DNA of 63,081 nucleotides from assembly GCA_013365365.1 (NCBI GenBank), contig JABVXU010000326.1, forward strand, positions 1 to 63,081. Direction: 5' to 3'. Source of the stretch: Cruorifilaria tuberocauda. Its lineage: Eukaryota > Nematoda > Chromadorea > Rhabditida > Onchocercidae. Below are positions 25,101 through 47,832 of this stretch, piece after piece. Under the pieces are notes generated by a model. That model worked only from the letters and a program-made list of their open reading frames with translations. It was not told the DNA's origin and did not search any database. The translations under genes were made by a program, and so were the position numbers. Within the stretch, counting starts at the first letter, position 1. Every line of letters starts with the position of its first letter.

Positions 25101-28100
25101 ATGTTTTATATTAAAGAATGAAAATGAACATACTTTAAGATTAATATTGGTAACAAATGTAAACAAGTTATGTCATGCGACAGAGAAATTTGAGGTTAAC
25201 ATTGGAAAAAATTATAAAAGACAATTATTTAGTGGAAATGTTAATTGTTAGAGATTACTCTAATCATATGAGTTTCTTCGGAATTCGAAACATCGTCATA
25301 GCAAGTTTTAATTCCTTACCATTTCTATAATGGATGAATTAATTCTTGAATAAATAATTTTAATTTTACTATTAAATACCTATTTAATTAATATAAAGTT
25401 GATTTTCTTCCATCACGTATACCTAAATTTTAACAAATGATTTTGACATCTTATCTTTTTTCATTATCATATTATTATTACTACTATTATTAATTATTAC
25501 TATTAATTATTAGGTCTTAACATTATTTCATAATCTTTAAAGTAAAATCTTTACGATATTATTTTAGGCAGTAAACGATTGCTGTCCACCGTTTTCCATC
25601 AAATGGAAGCACGAGGCGTGAAAAAGCAACAGTTATGGCATGATATTAAAATAATAATCGTTAAAACGGTAATTGCAATGCTACCTGAAATTATTCTGAA
25701 TTACGAGCATTATTTCTACGATACAATCGGTTTGCAGTGCTTTCAGGTATATTCAGGATTTGGCATGCCAATTAGTTTGTTTTAAAGCCGGAAACTAATT
25801 CATTTCCATTACTTTTTAATAGAATAAGAAATATCCTATTAAATGAATTAATTCGAGTTGTTGATTAAATTCAGCTATTTTTCATATCTTTAACTTTCGA
25901 ATGATATAGAATTAAAATTAAGTACTGAAATGCGTATAAGTCAAGATCAGTATTAATAAAGCCTTTAAGGAGACTTTTAATTATATTCTTGATAAAGTTT
26001 CAGATAATAGGTTTTGATATATTGATAACAAAAAATCTGATACCAATATTGCTCGAGGTAAATTCATCTCCTAGCTTAACAATCGAGCATGATATTTTAT
26101 ATTCAATTGACGATAATAAGGAAAATATTGAACCGTTAAGGGTACGATCTATTGTGGATGAAGTGAGTATCACTGATTATTAGTTCATGATCTTTTCAAT
26201 TTCAACTTTTACTACCCACAGCTTATTTCAAAACAAAATTACAAAATTAATCACTGAAACTGTCAAGCATAAATAGCAGCTTAAAATCCTGAGAAAAAAT
26301 TAAATAATATTAATAAAAAAAGTAAAGCCTGTAATTCTCTATTATGAATTCGTAGTTTATAACTAATAGTACCTGCGATGCCTCAATACTACCGCAAATT
26401 GTCAACATTCCATGAATTTCCAGATAAAAATCAATTATCTTCAATTATTTAATAATCTTCTATGACACATATTTGTAAGTGAACAGGCCAAAAACAATCT
26501 TCTGGAAAAGTCCTGAAACCATATATGGCCTAATGACAATTATTACTAAGCCTTCGAAGTTGTTTTTGAAGTAATCATTATTATTATAGGTTATTAAAAT
26601 TCCACTGGTAAGAGATACAATTCTTTTAGTTCTCAATTTAATCGATGATGTTTATTCGACTCAGCCGCTAGCGTTAGTACTTACAGTAATTTTAATACGA
26701 GTAATTTAAATTTTTGAGAAAAATTAAGCCGAAATTCGCTCGATCACTATTTTTAGCTTTCTTTGCTTTTCTTGAAATGCAAAAGTTAAATTTATGTTAC
26801 TTAACTTTTCGACATTTTTCATTTTCAGTTCTAATTTTTTGCAATTTATTGAAAATTACAATTTGAAAGAAAAACAGATTTAGTTTTAGAAATCTAACAC
26901 CTGCGAATAATAAATCTCAAAAAACAGTGGATGATATGGGCGAACTCGGAGCAAAGAGAAAATCTCACCTGACAGAGGTATAAACTAGCTGATTGAGTCG
27001 GCAAAACGTTTAACGGTAGTTACCGATGAAATTTTGCAATCTCAAACTCTTATTATTTAGATTTTTCCATGTCGCTATGGTCACAGCAGTGGACACTTGC
27101 TATTTTTAGACAAAGCTGTCTATCTATTTATGCAATTTGTCAATTTGAAACAGACAACAGTTTTGATCATTTCTGGCGCTCGAATTTTCCTAAAGTTTAT
27201 TTTTAACTGATAATAATAATAGACGAAAACACAATTTAACGAATTTCCTCATTTAATTATTTTGTAATTTTAGTATTCCTAATATTCGGTTGTTATTAAA
27301 TAATATACTGATTTTGACTTAACAATTAAAATAAGCGGACAGTTCTTCAAATTCTTTATATGCAAATTTTCCTTCCTTTTTTCATTTTTCTGTTTTTTCC
27401 AGGAAATGCAGTTTACTTGATGTGATAACAGTACAGCAAATGGAAATAAAATTTTTGGAAATTTATAAATATTTTACAGCAAACGAATATATTCCGTATG
27501 TCTCTGGTTTGTTTCTCATAATTTCTACTCTTTTGTAATTTTGAAATGACAATAGAGGAAAGGCTTTTTAATTCAAATATTACCAGACTAGCCAATTATA
27601 CTTCAATGATTTATTCATAAATTTAATTCAAATTACGTTAATACAAGTATGATTGTTTCAAGTTTGTCGTAATCCCACTGTTTCCAATTTTTAAAACTTA
27701 ATTATAGACAGTAATTAATAGTCTATCCAATACAGAATCAAAATTCATAATACGCGATTCAGGCTTATCATTCCATGGTTTTCTCCATCTTCTCTATTAC
27801 ATTGCTCAATTGAAATTCCCATTTTCTGTATATTTATGGGAACAAATGCAACACTTACTTGCATACTGTGATTCGTCTCTTAGAAGCAATGGTGTCAGAT
27901 CGGCACGATTGAGAAGAGTTCAAATTAACCACGAAAACTGTCGAAAGTACACTTTCATTTTCCCAAACACTCTTTTAATGTTTGTTATTATAACATTTGC
28001 TTCTCACCATCCTTAATCGTTCAGAAAAACTTCCAAAGCAAGTTTTCTCCACCTTAAATACCACTTTTCCCACATTCATAAGCATACAAATTCAAATTCA

Positions 28101-28344
28101 AGTTTACAGTGTTGAAATTTACTTGCTTCCATCACGAATACATACGAAACGAACAAGCCGTCCTCAGACACGCTTGAAGCCAGCCGAATCAATGAAACTT
28201 CAACCACGATACGGACGATCGCTTCCACGTACGTTAGATGGCATGATTTCAAAAAATGTTTCAATAAATTTCTTTGCAAATCAGAACACTAGAAAAAAGG
28301 ATGAGCTAGTGCTGCCAAGGATACAACAACCTTTTCGATTTTAA
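22162..28344 (+). CDS. ttll-11: Tubulin polyglutamylase, TTLL11 type
   Basis: Adds or elongates glutamate chains on tubulin tails. In C. elegans TTLL-11 acts in ciliated neurons. Fourteen phase-consistent exons: 22162-22313, 22762-22888, 23106-23220, 23423-23635, 23810-23995, 24523-24666, 25568-25746, 26004-26162, 26590-26672, 26890-26977, 27061-27194, 27403-27495, 27722-27946, 28110-28344; 710 residues. TTL core: TIDTSRAKTN, YPEGRE..DIYWHN, NKFPGMSDL, the ATP-binding stretch IVKPDDGAQGTGIYLIR (about 197-213), FDFRVYAVIK (243-252), RFCTEQY, HLTNYSLNK, and the metal-binding ILLEVNSSPS. After the core come IFPCRYG, SGLSFHGFLHLLYYIA and SARLRRVQ, corresponding to the C-terminal extension I recall for vertebrate TTLL11. 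This separates it from TTLL6 and TTLL9. The exon at 26890-26977 is the least certain. The start is the first ATG after an in-frame stop; a downstream ATG at 22198 is possible. Confidence 0.93.
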
Positions 28345-29208
28345 ATGATCAATCACTGCTGTTGTATTATTGCTATTTGTAATTAGAATCACAATCTACG
28401 CATATCCTTTGAAAAATAATGGTATAAATACACCATTTAAATTTAAATTTAGAAAGTCCAGTATACCAGGAATGAGTATTCTCAAATGGATACCCAAGTA
28501 ATGAGTTGCTGATTGAATAGGAAGATCAAAAAATGGAAAATTATAAAAGCTATCCTAAGAGTTTTTTACCTTACTACAATCAAACTGACAAAAAATTTAC
28601 AATACAAACAAATCTTTACCTTTACTGTTAAAAAAATTACTCATTATACGTTGTTAAAAGCAAAAATTTTTTGAAAATTTTATTTGTACGAAATCTTATA
28701 ATCCTGTAGCTGCAAAAAAGAAATGAATGTAATACGACAATACTCCTTTAGAACTTTGCCTAAAGACAGTGAATAATTCTTTCGCATAAATTAGTATAGA
28801 TGAAATTCGTAAAACGATTTGTCTTCTTAAATTTTTTGATGACTTTTTATTCCCTAAAATCAATAATGTTCCCTTAAAAAAGCAACAGATAAGACCACAA
28901 AAACAAAAGAAGACACGATGAAAGCAGGTTGAAAATTAACTACCCATAAAAACATTTTCATTTCATACAGAGTAAATAAAAGTTGGAGACCGATAAGTAA
29001 AAGAATGAATAACTGGAGAATGATTACAGTAAGTATAGCATTATTGCACATTTAATACGTATGATAGTAAAAAATTAAATTTTAATTAAATGAATACGCA
29101 AAGATGGAAAATTTTTCCATCTAGAAATATGGAAGATTTGGTATGATAATCAGAGATCAAAACTATGAAATATGAGATCATTTCAATTTGCAAGAAGAGA
29201 AATATATT
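28345..29208. other. Convergent 3' intergenic region
   Basis: Lies between the stop codons of ttll-11 and smc-5, so it should hold both 3'UTRs. Confidence 0.6.
28860..29051 (-). CDS. Doubtful 63-residue hydrophobic ORF
   Basis: An ATG-initiated frame whose product would have two hydrophobic stretches (ILTVIILQLFILLLIGLQL and a later FIVSSFVFVVLSVAFL). It lies in the gap between two convergent genes, where 3'UTRs are expected. No family is recognised, and AT-rich DNA readily yields such hydrophobic frames. Listed only because it could be a small membrane protein. Confidence 0.15.
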   Translation of the reverse strand: MCNNAILTVIILQLFILLLIGLQLLFTLYEMKMFLWVVNFQPAFIVSSFVFVVLSVAFLREHY

Positions 29209-39417
<10,209 letters not shown>

Positions 39418-40234
39418 TGAAATAGGAAACACATTGGCTTTTTACGATGTAAGAAAAAACAAATTTCTGGTGAATTCGTGGTTACTTCGGTTTCTGTTAA
39501 TGTTTAACCGATTTTAATTGCATTAACAAGTACAACGGTTCATTCATTTTGATTAATAATTATATTGCTCATCAATACTGCTAAGATTACAGAATGCAAG
39601 AAGCAATTTGTTGATATAAACCGAAGGAAATGAATGATCTCCGAAATCAATAAAACCTTATCAGATTACAAAATACATTTGAGATTACCGAGCCATTTCA
39701 ATCTTATTGAGCAAACTGTGAATAGCGATAAACCTTCAAAAGAACTCACTCACCCAACACTTGCTTGTTTTCCCGACTTTAACCATCTCCCTCAATTTCT
39801 AGCATGAATTCACTAAATGGCCTTATCCTCATCACTCTAATCCTTCTAACTCACTCCCATTCTCATTCTAATCAACTTATGCCCACTCATTTGAAATTTC
39901 AAATCTAGGCTCGTTCTCGAGTCGCCAATTGACGTTATGCTTCCAGGCTCACGCATCATTTGCGATTCTTTTTTAAATTTTATAGAAGCCATTATCCGAA
40001 GTATGATAGATGATAACGAGGAAGTGGGAAAGGTAAGGCAGAGGCGGGGTTGGAGAATGATGGACCTAATCTCATTACTCGCATATTTGTGAACTCAAGC
40101 GTATATATGCGTGACCTCTCTTATATGTTATTGTTATATGTTATATATATGTTATTTATGTGCGCGGATATATGACCAGAATTTAATAACAATTTTATCT
40201 GTTTTACATTTCATGATTATTTTTTGCTTCAGAA
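39418..40234. promoter_or_regulatory. Shared divergent promoter region of smc-5 and snx-17
   Basis: About 0.8 kb between two start codons pointing apart. It includes a pyrimidine/AT-rich part and a TTATATGTTA-type repeated stretch near 40110-40160. No other coding frame is supported. Confidence 0.5.
40220..40232 (+). promoter_or_regulatory. Candidate spliced-leader acceptor of snx-17
   Basis: TTTTTTGCTTCAG ends 2 nt before the ATG. Such a minimal leader strongly suggests trans-splicing in a nematode or an intron just before the start. Confidence 0.5.
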
Positions 40235-43200
40235 ATGATTCACATTTCAATTCCAACGACACAAACGTTGGTTGAAACAGACGGGAGCCGTACATATGAT
40301 GTAGGTCGTTTATTTCCTTTTCATAGAGATTGACTAGATATTATATGTCGTTTTATTATTAGATTTTGAAATGATTAATTTTACTTCTACTCAGTTTACA
40401 CTCAGTTTTTCTCAGTCTTCTACTCAGTTTTTACAACTTGGATTTATTTTATTAATTTGCTTGGAATGTTTCTTTTTCTTTTTCTTTTAGTTATTTTGTT
40501 AGTTGCTGATGTAATAACCACTGTTACTGTCATGGTATTGATGGGTTAGTAATAATTATTAGTCTTTGAAATAATTCTTATCTTAATTACTATAGTGATA
40601 AGTAATAAGATATAATAATGCACTTATTTCTAGGCATTTGACCTATACATTAATGGTGCTTATCATGCAAGCATACGGTATTCTCATTTATTGAAGCTTC
40701 ATGAGAAGTTACGTGGTCATTTCGGACCGAAATTAAAAACACCTGATTTCCCGTCTAAAAAATTGTTCCGAATATTGGATCAAAAAGCGCTGGAAGAACG
40801 GAGACTAGCATTAGCACGTTATTTTCAAGCAAGTTGGTTTTCTGCTGAAACATAAAGCAAAGCTTTGTAGAACTTAGATTAATGGAGTTTGGAACGAAGC
40901 ACCGCTCCAAAACAGAAACTTAATTCCAATAACTGACAAATTTACATCTGATATATTTTCTTTGAAGTTGGAAAAATCTTCATTTAATTGTCTATGTTCT
41001 TAAGATAGTGTGTGAAGTGAGCCAAGTACTATTGCATGTCGAATATATTTTATTTCGGTACTGAATGGTATTAAATGATTTTTGACTTTGTACCATTACG
41101 GTCTTGTTTTCAGTAGTTCAGCTTCAGTCAATCGCTCAACACTTCATAACTGAAAACGCTTTTCTTAATTTTCAAATCGTAAGTGAATTTAGCTTCATTC
41201 TTCTGTAATTTTTTTTCATTTAAATTATGGCATAAAAAATACTCCATTTTTTCTTTAGGAATCTTTTCGGCCGTCATCTAGTAACGTTTCGGTTGATATT
41301 TTCATGGCAGATGGTTCCAAGGAAACTGTTCGCTGCAGTGTCGAACATCCTACCGAAATTATTTTAAAGGTGCTTTTTTCCTTAATTTCTTTGTAAAAAA
41401 TATTTGGAGTGTGCACCCATCATATTTCTCGGTTCTGAGAGGAGAAATCTATTTTTAGCGATTTGCTGACATTATTGGTTTGGGTGTGGAAAATGTTGGA
41501 AATTTTGGTTTGTTTGTGGTTAAACGACGGTATGCTAGTGATGATGGCCACTTCATATCTTCTCTTGGTTCAATGAAATATCCGGATACACTCTGTCTGT
41601 TATACTCTATAAATAAATTTTACTCTATAAACTCTTTCACTCTATTTTACTCTATAAATAAATTTAACGGTGAAGTAATGAGTTTCCGAAATGTAACATT
41701 TTGGTTATTTTGGTGATATGAGACAAATTATGCTTGCAAGCTTGATTTTTTGAAAAATAATAACTTATTATTATTAAGGATCATATTTTAATGCACTGTG
41801 AATTTCAACCTGTGTAAGCTTTTGTTAGTAATAGTAGTCACAGTTAAATTTTATCTTACATTCCTAAAGTTACCTTGCTGAGAAAATAACACTGGGAAAT
41901 ATAAGATGAAATTAGATCTTGCATTTTTAAATTTTGCATTTTTTAAACAGGAATAAGCATTATATAGGCGTTCCTTCTTGAACTTTTGTTTAGCTGTACG
42001 ATTGTTGCGAAATTTCGAATCACCTTATTTATCAATTCATTTAATGAATCAGAAATCGGCAGCAACGGGAGTATTTTATTACATTGTTGTTAGAAAATTA
42101 ATCTGGGATCCGAGAATTGAGGAAGAACTTATGGACGATCCCGGAGCTGTTTTATTATTGTACAAGCAGGTGCATTTTTTCCTTTCATAATTTTAATTGT
42201 AGGTATATTACATATATGGGTAACGTATTTTCATTTAAAATATATAGGTAGATTTTCAGAAAAATCGTGCAACCTTTAAAAGCTTTCCTAAATTATGTTT
42301 CTTTTAAAAATTTTTGGGGACCAATAAGTATTTTTGAGTAGTTTTTATTTTAGAGCAAAAAGAATGAAACCTGGAAAATATTTAGGCCGCAAGTGATCTT
42401 CATAACGGTCATTTCGTGCCCCGTCAAACAGAAATCAAAAATCGTTTGTTAGCTTTGGAAGAACAGGGCAATTGTATTCAGTTAAGCAAACTTTGATTTT
42501 CTTTGAGTGATTATTAGGAATTTTCAAAAAGTACTATTAGCTGATGTTTATTTATTCTCAATAGACACAGTTTTAATTTTGAGTATTCTGGATCTGAGGC
42601 AGTTATTTAGAAATTGTTGTGTTATCAAAGTTTGTATTTTAATCTAATTATATAGCTCTTCTCTTCTTAATCATGGTAAATGAGACCTTAATTACCTATT
42701 TGTTTCCAAAGTAACTTCTTTCAAAAGTCGATCTGTTCTTTACAGCATTTGTTTTAGTTTCTTCGTTTATGCCATTTGGAGCCAAACTATAGTTATGAAG
42801 TTTTGGAGTCTTGTTCAAGTAATTATCCACGACCAGGAACGGAATGCAATTTGAAAGTTGGCCGACGTCATATTCTTCTGGAATTTAAAGATGAGGGAGC
42901 TAAGGATGATGTAAGTATAGCAAGTTTTTAAACCTGTTTTTTATCTAATTGTTTAACATTTCAACAGTTTTCTATCCCGTTCCGTTCTGTTTCACTTTTT
43001 TTGTTCAGGTTATGCGTGCTGAGTTTCGAGCGACAAGAATTCGTGTTTGGCGCATTTCTCAGCAAGATAATGGTTTCACATTTTTGTTTGAATATTTAAT
43101 GTCGAAAGGAGTATTTCAGTGGGTTACTTTGCATACCAACCAGGTTTGCCCCCTCATTTTCATATATGATTTTTTAATATATTTCACGTATAATTAACAT

Positions 43201-44514
43201 AGAAATATTCTAAATTTCTTCCTTGGTAGCTTTTTTGAGCTCTGGGAATTTCTTTAATCAGGCTGAGATTGTGAAGAAAATGTGATATAGGCGAAGGATT
43301 TTTATAAATTCCTGAAATTTTTGCTGTTAGATGTCATTACCCAAATAAATTCCAGTGAGAAAGTACTTTCCAGGCTATCTTGCTTTCTTTGTTACTTCAA
43401 TCGATTGGTTTTGAAATTCTCAAAGAACATCGCTCCTTAATGACCACGGTGAATTATTTCTTTTGTCTCGTGTTTTTGTTTTTTCTGAATTATCTTATTC
43501 TATTGCATTTATTTGATTGAAAATACCTGTAATGGCAATACAAATTTTTTTTGGTATATAATGACCTGTAACATATGAAGCGTTATTTCACTTCTCATTT
43601 TGTGCTCTTTGAGAGTTAAAAAAAATGCCTTTTTTAATTTTTAATTTCTGTCATAATCAGCGGCAAAATAGCGTTAAACGAGCTCTGTGTAATTCAGTTG
43701 CGCCCATATATTTAATTTTACAGATTTTTTGCTCTTTTAGTGCTTTTGATGAAGTGCAATCGTTTTTTACTATTTTACTGTATTTAGCTTGGTGGCCATG
43801 ACTGTGATTATCCAACAAAAGATGTATTCAAAATTTATTCCTCACAAGAAGATAGTTCAGCAGAATCTCCCTTTATTCCGACAACTATTCAATATTCAAC
43901 GTCAATGGAAAATAGTGAGGAGAACAATTCGTGTGTGGTTGAGAAAATCGAAGCTACTTCAAATCATGACCCATTAGCGAATATTCCAAGTGACAATGGC
44001 AGCATCCGTTCTGTCGATGTAAACCACCATTATCATAATGATGGTAGTATCACTCATAGGCAAAATTTAGAAGCAGTTGTCCAAGAATGTAATGAGTCTG
44101 TACGAGATGCTTTTACCACAATTTCGGTATATTTTTGTTTTTAAATATTGATGAATAGTAAACATTATGTTTCATCATCATTTATATCAGATTGTTTTAT
44201 GTTTCCTTAAGAGAATTAAACTTAGGTTACTTAGTGGAATATAATGAAAATTTGTTTTTTGCTATCTTTAATGTAAGGTAGATAACTATGCGACCATGTA
44301 TTAAGGGCTTGTTTGAAACTTCCACAAATATAACGAGCTTTTTTTGATAACTTGAAGCGCAGTGTTGCTACCATATTATAACAGGAGCTGAACTGAATTT
44401 TTTGGAGCAATGAATCATGACTAATATTCTTATATCATTCAGTTGCTGAATTTGTTTCAGAAGGCATTGCTGTTAAGAAATGAAGGATTTCAAATTACAG
44501 ACGATGACTTATAA
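40235..44514 (+). CDS. snx-17: Sorting nexin 17 (PX-FERM)
   Basis: Endosomal cargo adaptor: the PX domain binds PtdIns3P, the FERM-like module binds NPxY/NxxY cargo tails, and the C-terminus recruits the Retriever complex in mammals. Exons: 40235-40300, 40634-40828, 41128-41178, 41259-41369, 41459-41567, 41994-42169, 42386-42480, 42518-42530, 42758-42910, 43009-43143, 43374-43448, 43788-44126, 44461-44514; 523 residues. PX domain about 1-105 with [20 protein letters not shown] (25-44, phosphoinositide Arg37) and the FPSKKLF loop. FERM subdomains follow: [34 protein letters not shown], then [25 protein letters not shown], the SNX17 F3 hallmark. An acidic, disordered linker leads to the terminus ITDDDL. 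Oddities: the second intron uses a GC donor (CAA/gcaagt), and a 13-nt microexon is required for phase. Confidence 0.93.
41600..41668 (+). repeat. Short direct repeats in snx-17 intron
   Basis: ACTCTATAAATAAATTT occurs twice with intervening ACTCTATAAA and CACTCTATTTT variants, forming an irregular tandem array just after the donor at 41567. Confidence 0.6.
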
Positions 44515-47265
44515 TCGTTTTCTGATGGTTAAAATAAACTGGCGAGGCAAATCGTAATTTTCTCTCCTCAATTATTATTTTCTTCATTCGATTTTTGTTT
44601 TCCTTGTATAAATTCACTGTCAATCTTATAGTTTGGATTTTTGTTTATGGATATCTTTTCTTTGAACGATACTGTTGCAGACGTCTCTCTTTCAATAGAT
44701 TTTTGCTTTATTTTCATTTTTTTTTTATATAATCATTCATTTATAGTTGTGTTTTATTTTTATTTTAAAGTATCTTTTTCATATTTTTATGAACTTTATT
44801 CCGAATATAGCGCTCAGTGAACTTGGTTCTTCTTATTTCTTCCTGTTCTTGCCATTTTTTTTATAGCACGGACGTTTCTAGGACTTTCAGAAAATATTTT
44901 GAAGTATGAAAATATTAATTTATATTACCGAGGTTTTTCCAAACTTGTGGAATTATAAATGATTTCGATTAATCTAAGTTTATTTCTGATCTGGGACTTA
45001 TGCCAAAGATTTGTACCAAATGATCAGATAATGTTGATAAAAATGTTAATTCTATAAATTACGTAACTTACAATTCTATTTTGATCTTGACGATATTCAC
45101 TTTTATTTTGTTGTTTCAAAAATTGTTGGTTCCAAATATTGTTAAATGATTTCGGTTTAATGATTTTTATTATTATTAAGAAAAGTTTATTTTGCATATG
45201 AATTTATGGTTGCTCCATATGTTCAAGTATATTTAATTGGCATCACATTTATATCGCTTACATATATATCATTTTATTGAGATCACAAAACAGTTTTTCT
45301 TCCTATGAAGATATTTTCCGTTATTATTCAAGGCGTCCGTTTTTTGCATATTTTACGATCTAATTCAGCAATCTTATATTTTATTACATTTATTTATTTA
45401 TTGTATTCTTCTTATATTATATTTTATTATATTTATAATTTTTTTCTTTACATACGGTTCTATGCTTCCCTTTTGAATCTCTCCTTTCTTTACTAAAAAA
45501 TTTTCTCTATTTCATATCCAAATTAATTCATCTATTTAATATTGCATAGAATTTACTGCTAGGGAGAATTCGGATTTATATCATTAATCTATTCAAATGA
45601 AACTGAATTAAAAAGGTTGTCTTGAATAGTCATGATTTGGCTATTCGTATGATACTCTTCCTGTGATCTATTTTTAGGATTGAATTTCTGAATTTGTTAT
45701 ATGAAACTGTTATGGGAATTATGGAATTTCTCATTAATTTTCTCATATGAAAACATCTATGGAAATGTTTGTTTTGCCTTGTCGTTTCTACCAAATTCTA
45801 ATTCTTTGAATATTTTCTAATAGCAAAATGCATCGGCTGTCATAGAATTTCTCAAGTAATGATAATGGGACGAACCAAAAAAGGGTTTCTTATTGTTATT
45901 TCCGGTGCAAAGATTTCAATTAAGTGAGAAAGGAAAGGAATATATAGTACAGAGTTGAGGAAATTAACGCCAAATAATGAATCAGGAAATATGTTTAGAG
46001 GATTATTCAAAATGAAATTAAATTTTGTCGGCAGGGGTTGTCACTGTTGTTTATGTGGATTCTATAATTCAGATATGAACCAATTTGAACTATATGCCTT
46101 TCGATTTTATTTCAAAAGATGAAATCTTACCGATAATTCATTACAAATGTATCAAATCAATTCTAATGGGATTATGTGTCACATATTCCATAGTAAGAGT
46201 CGCAGACATGGGCAAATTTCTTTACTAATGTATCAAATGTGCTTAGTTTTATGCATGAATTGAAATTTAGGAAATAACTTTCAATATGTTGCTCTTATTT
46301 CCGACCAGACAATATGTTATTCGCATTTCCTGGTTTAGTTTGAACATTGCCATTTTGATTTTAAAATTAATCACTTTATAATCTAGTATTCTTGCTTAAT
46401 TCAGCAGCACTGATTGTAATTGTTGGATTGATATGATTTACAAATGACTCGAAAAGTTCTGCTTAATCTATGTTTAAAATTTATAAATTTGAATTTATGT
46501 AGAAAATAGTTGCATGGATCAAAGGCGAGTGATCAAAATGATACTATGGATTACAAAATCAATAACCGTTTGATAACAGATAGCACGTATTTATGAAAGT
46601 TGTCTGTCTACCTAGGAAAAAAGGAACCGGATGAAATATACTCCGGAAGCAAGTTCATCATTGTTATAGTGATAGATGGAATTCCGGCATACATTATTGA
46701 AGAAGAGAACAGAAACACAACTTCCGGAAGATAATATACCTTTTACATGTGAAAGAAGGAAAATTTGAAGAATGTGACAGACCTAACAACTCCTTTTGTC
46801 GTGCATTATCAGCCAACTGTAATCATTGAAAGAATGGACGGTATGGATATCACAATCTTCTAATACAAGACATTATTAAATTTTTAGTATGATGTTTTCA
46901 CTCCTACATTTAGAGTATCTTTATCATCATTATCACCGTTTTCCTTACCGTCACTGTTCACATTAACATTGCTACTATATATTATATCATGATCACTAAC
47001 GCTACTACCATTATCACCATTGGTCCATTTAATTACCGAGTAATCTAAATAATTTTGTTATTGGATTAGTATTAGTACTGATAAAAAGGACGTGAACTAT
47101 ACGGAGAGTTGAAAAAAATTGTTTGAAGAATTGAAATTAAAACGAAACGAAAGAATAGTTATGACAGCGAAACAATAAATTCGCAATTACGTAAACAATA
47201 TAACAGAAAAGAACGATCATTTAGGGATACTTCTCCCGATCATTCGGGATTCTTTCCCGTCATTT
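44515..47265. other. Intergenic, no supported gene
   Basis: About 2.75 kb of AT-rich DNA. A 45-codon frame near 46600-46735 reads like protein, but it has no start, no partner exon and no known domain. Confidence 0.5.
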
Positions 47266-47832
47266 TTAGCATCGACACGGTGGACAAGGAATAAAGCAGC
47301 AACAGCAGTCTGTATCAAAATGTTCTCCAATAATACATCCACAGCATAATGCGATTAAAGCCATTAACCAACCAGAACACCCGGAATATCTCCGTCTTCC
47401 GCTAGAATGGCAGACATAAGTGGGGAACAAGAAAACAACCAATGAAGTTTTAGAGACATAGTATTACTGAACAACTATAAATTTTTTATCACGTAATTTA
47501 TTTCTTTGCTACTTACTAATTTGGATAAAAATACTTTGTAAGTCGTTATATAATTCCATCGTTGTATTGATTTAATGATTGAATTAAATTAATAATCCTT
47601 ATCCCGAGATTTATACTGTGGATATGTTACAAAATGAAGCGAAATTTACTAGTAACACGGCTGTGGATGACAGTAGCCCGGAGGTGGTGCACACGGATAG
47701 CATTGACCTGCCGGATACGGTCCGTAATGAGAATTCTGCAGAAAATAGATGAAATATGAACGATTTGTAACAATTTAAATAGTACCTGTATCATATATTG
47801 TATGATAGATGTATGACGTGTAATACCTTCAT
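47266..47832 (-). CDS. Small Pro/Cys-rich membrane peptide, CYSTM-like
   Basis: Three minus exons: 47832-47827 (ATGAAG then a gtatta donor), 47735-47659, 47401-47266; phases 0 and 2 match, 72 residues. The N-terminal half is rich in Pro, Tyr, Gly and Cys (GPYPAGQCYPCAPPPGYC). A GRRRYSGC linker follows, then a short hydrophobic segment (WLMALIALCCGCII) and a Cys-dense tail (TDCCCCFIPCPPCRC). A Pro/Tyr-rich head plus a Cys-studded membrane segment at the C-terminus is the architecture of CYSTM proteins, a eukaryotic family linked to stress tolerance, probably palmitoylated and membrane associated. The two-codon first exon is inferred from splice phase only; the next two exons are solid. The orthologue group is unknown to me, and a metal-binding role is equally conceivable. 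Confidence 0.72.
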
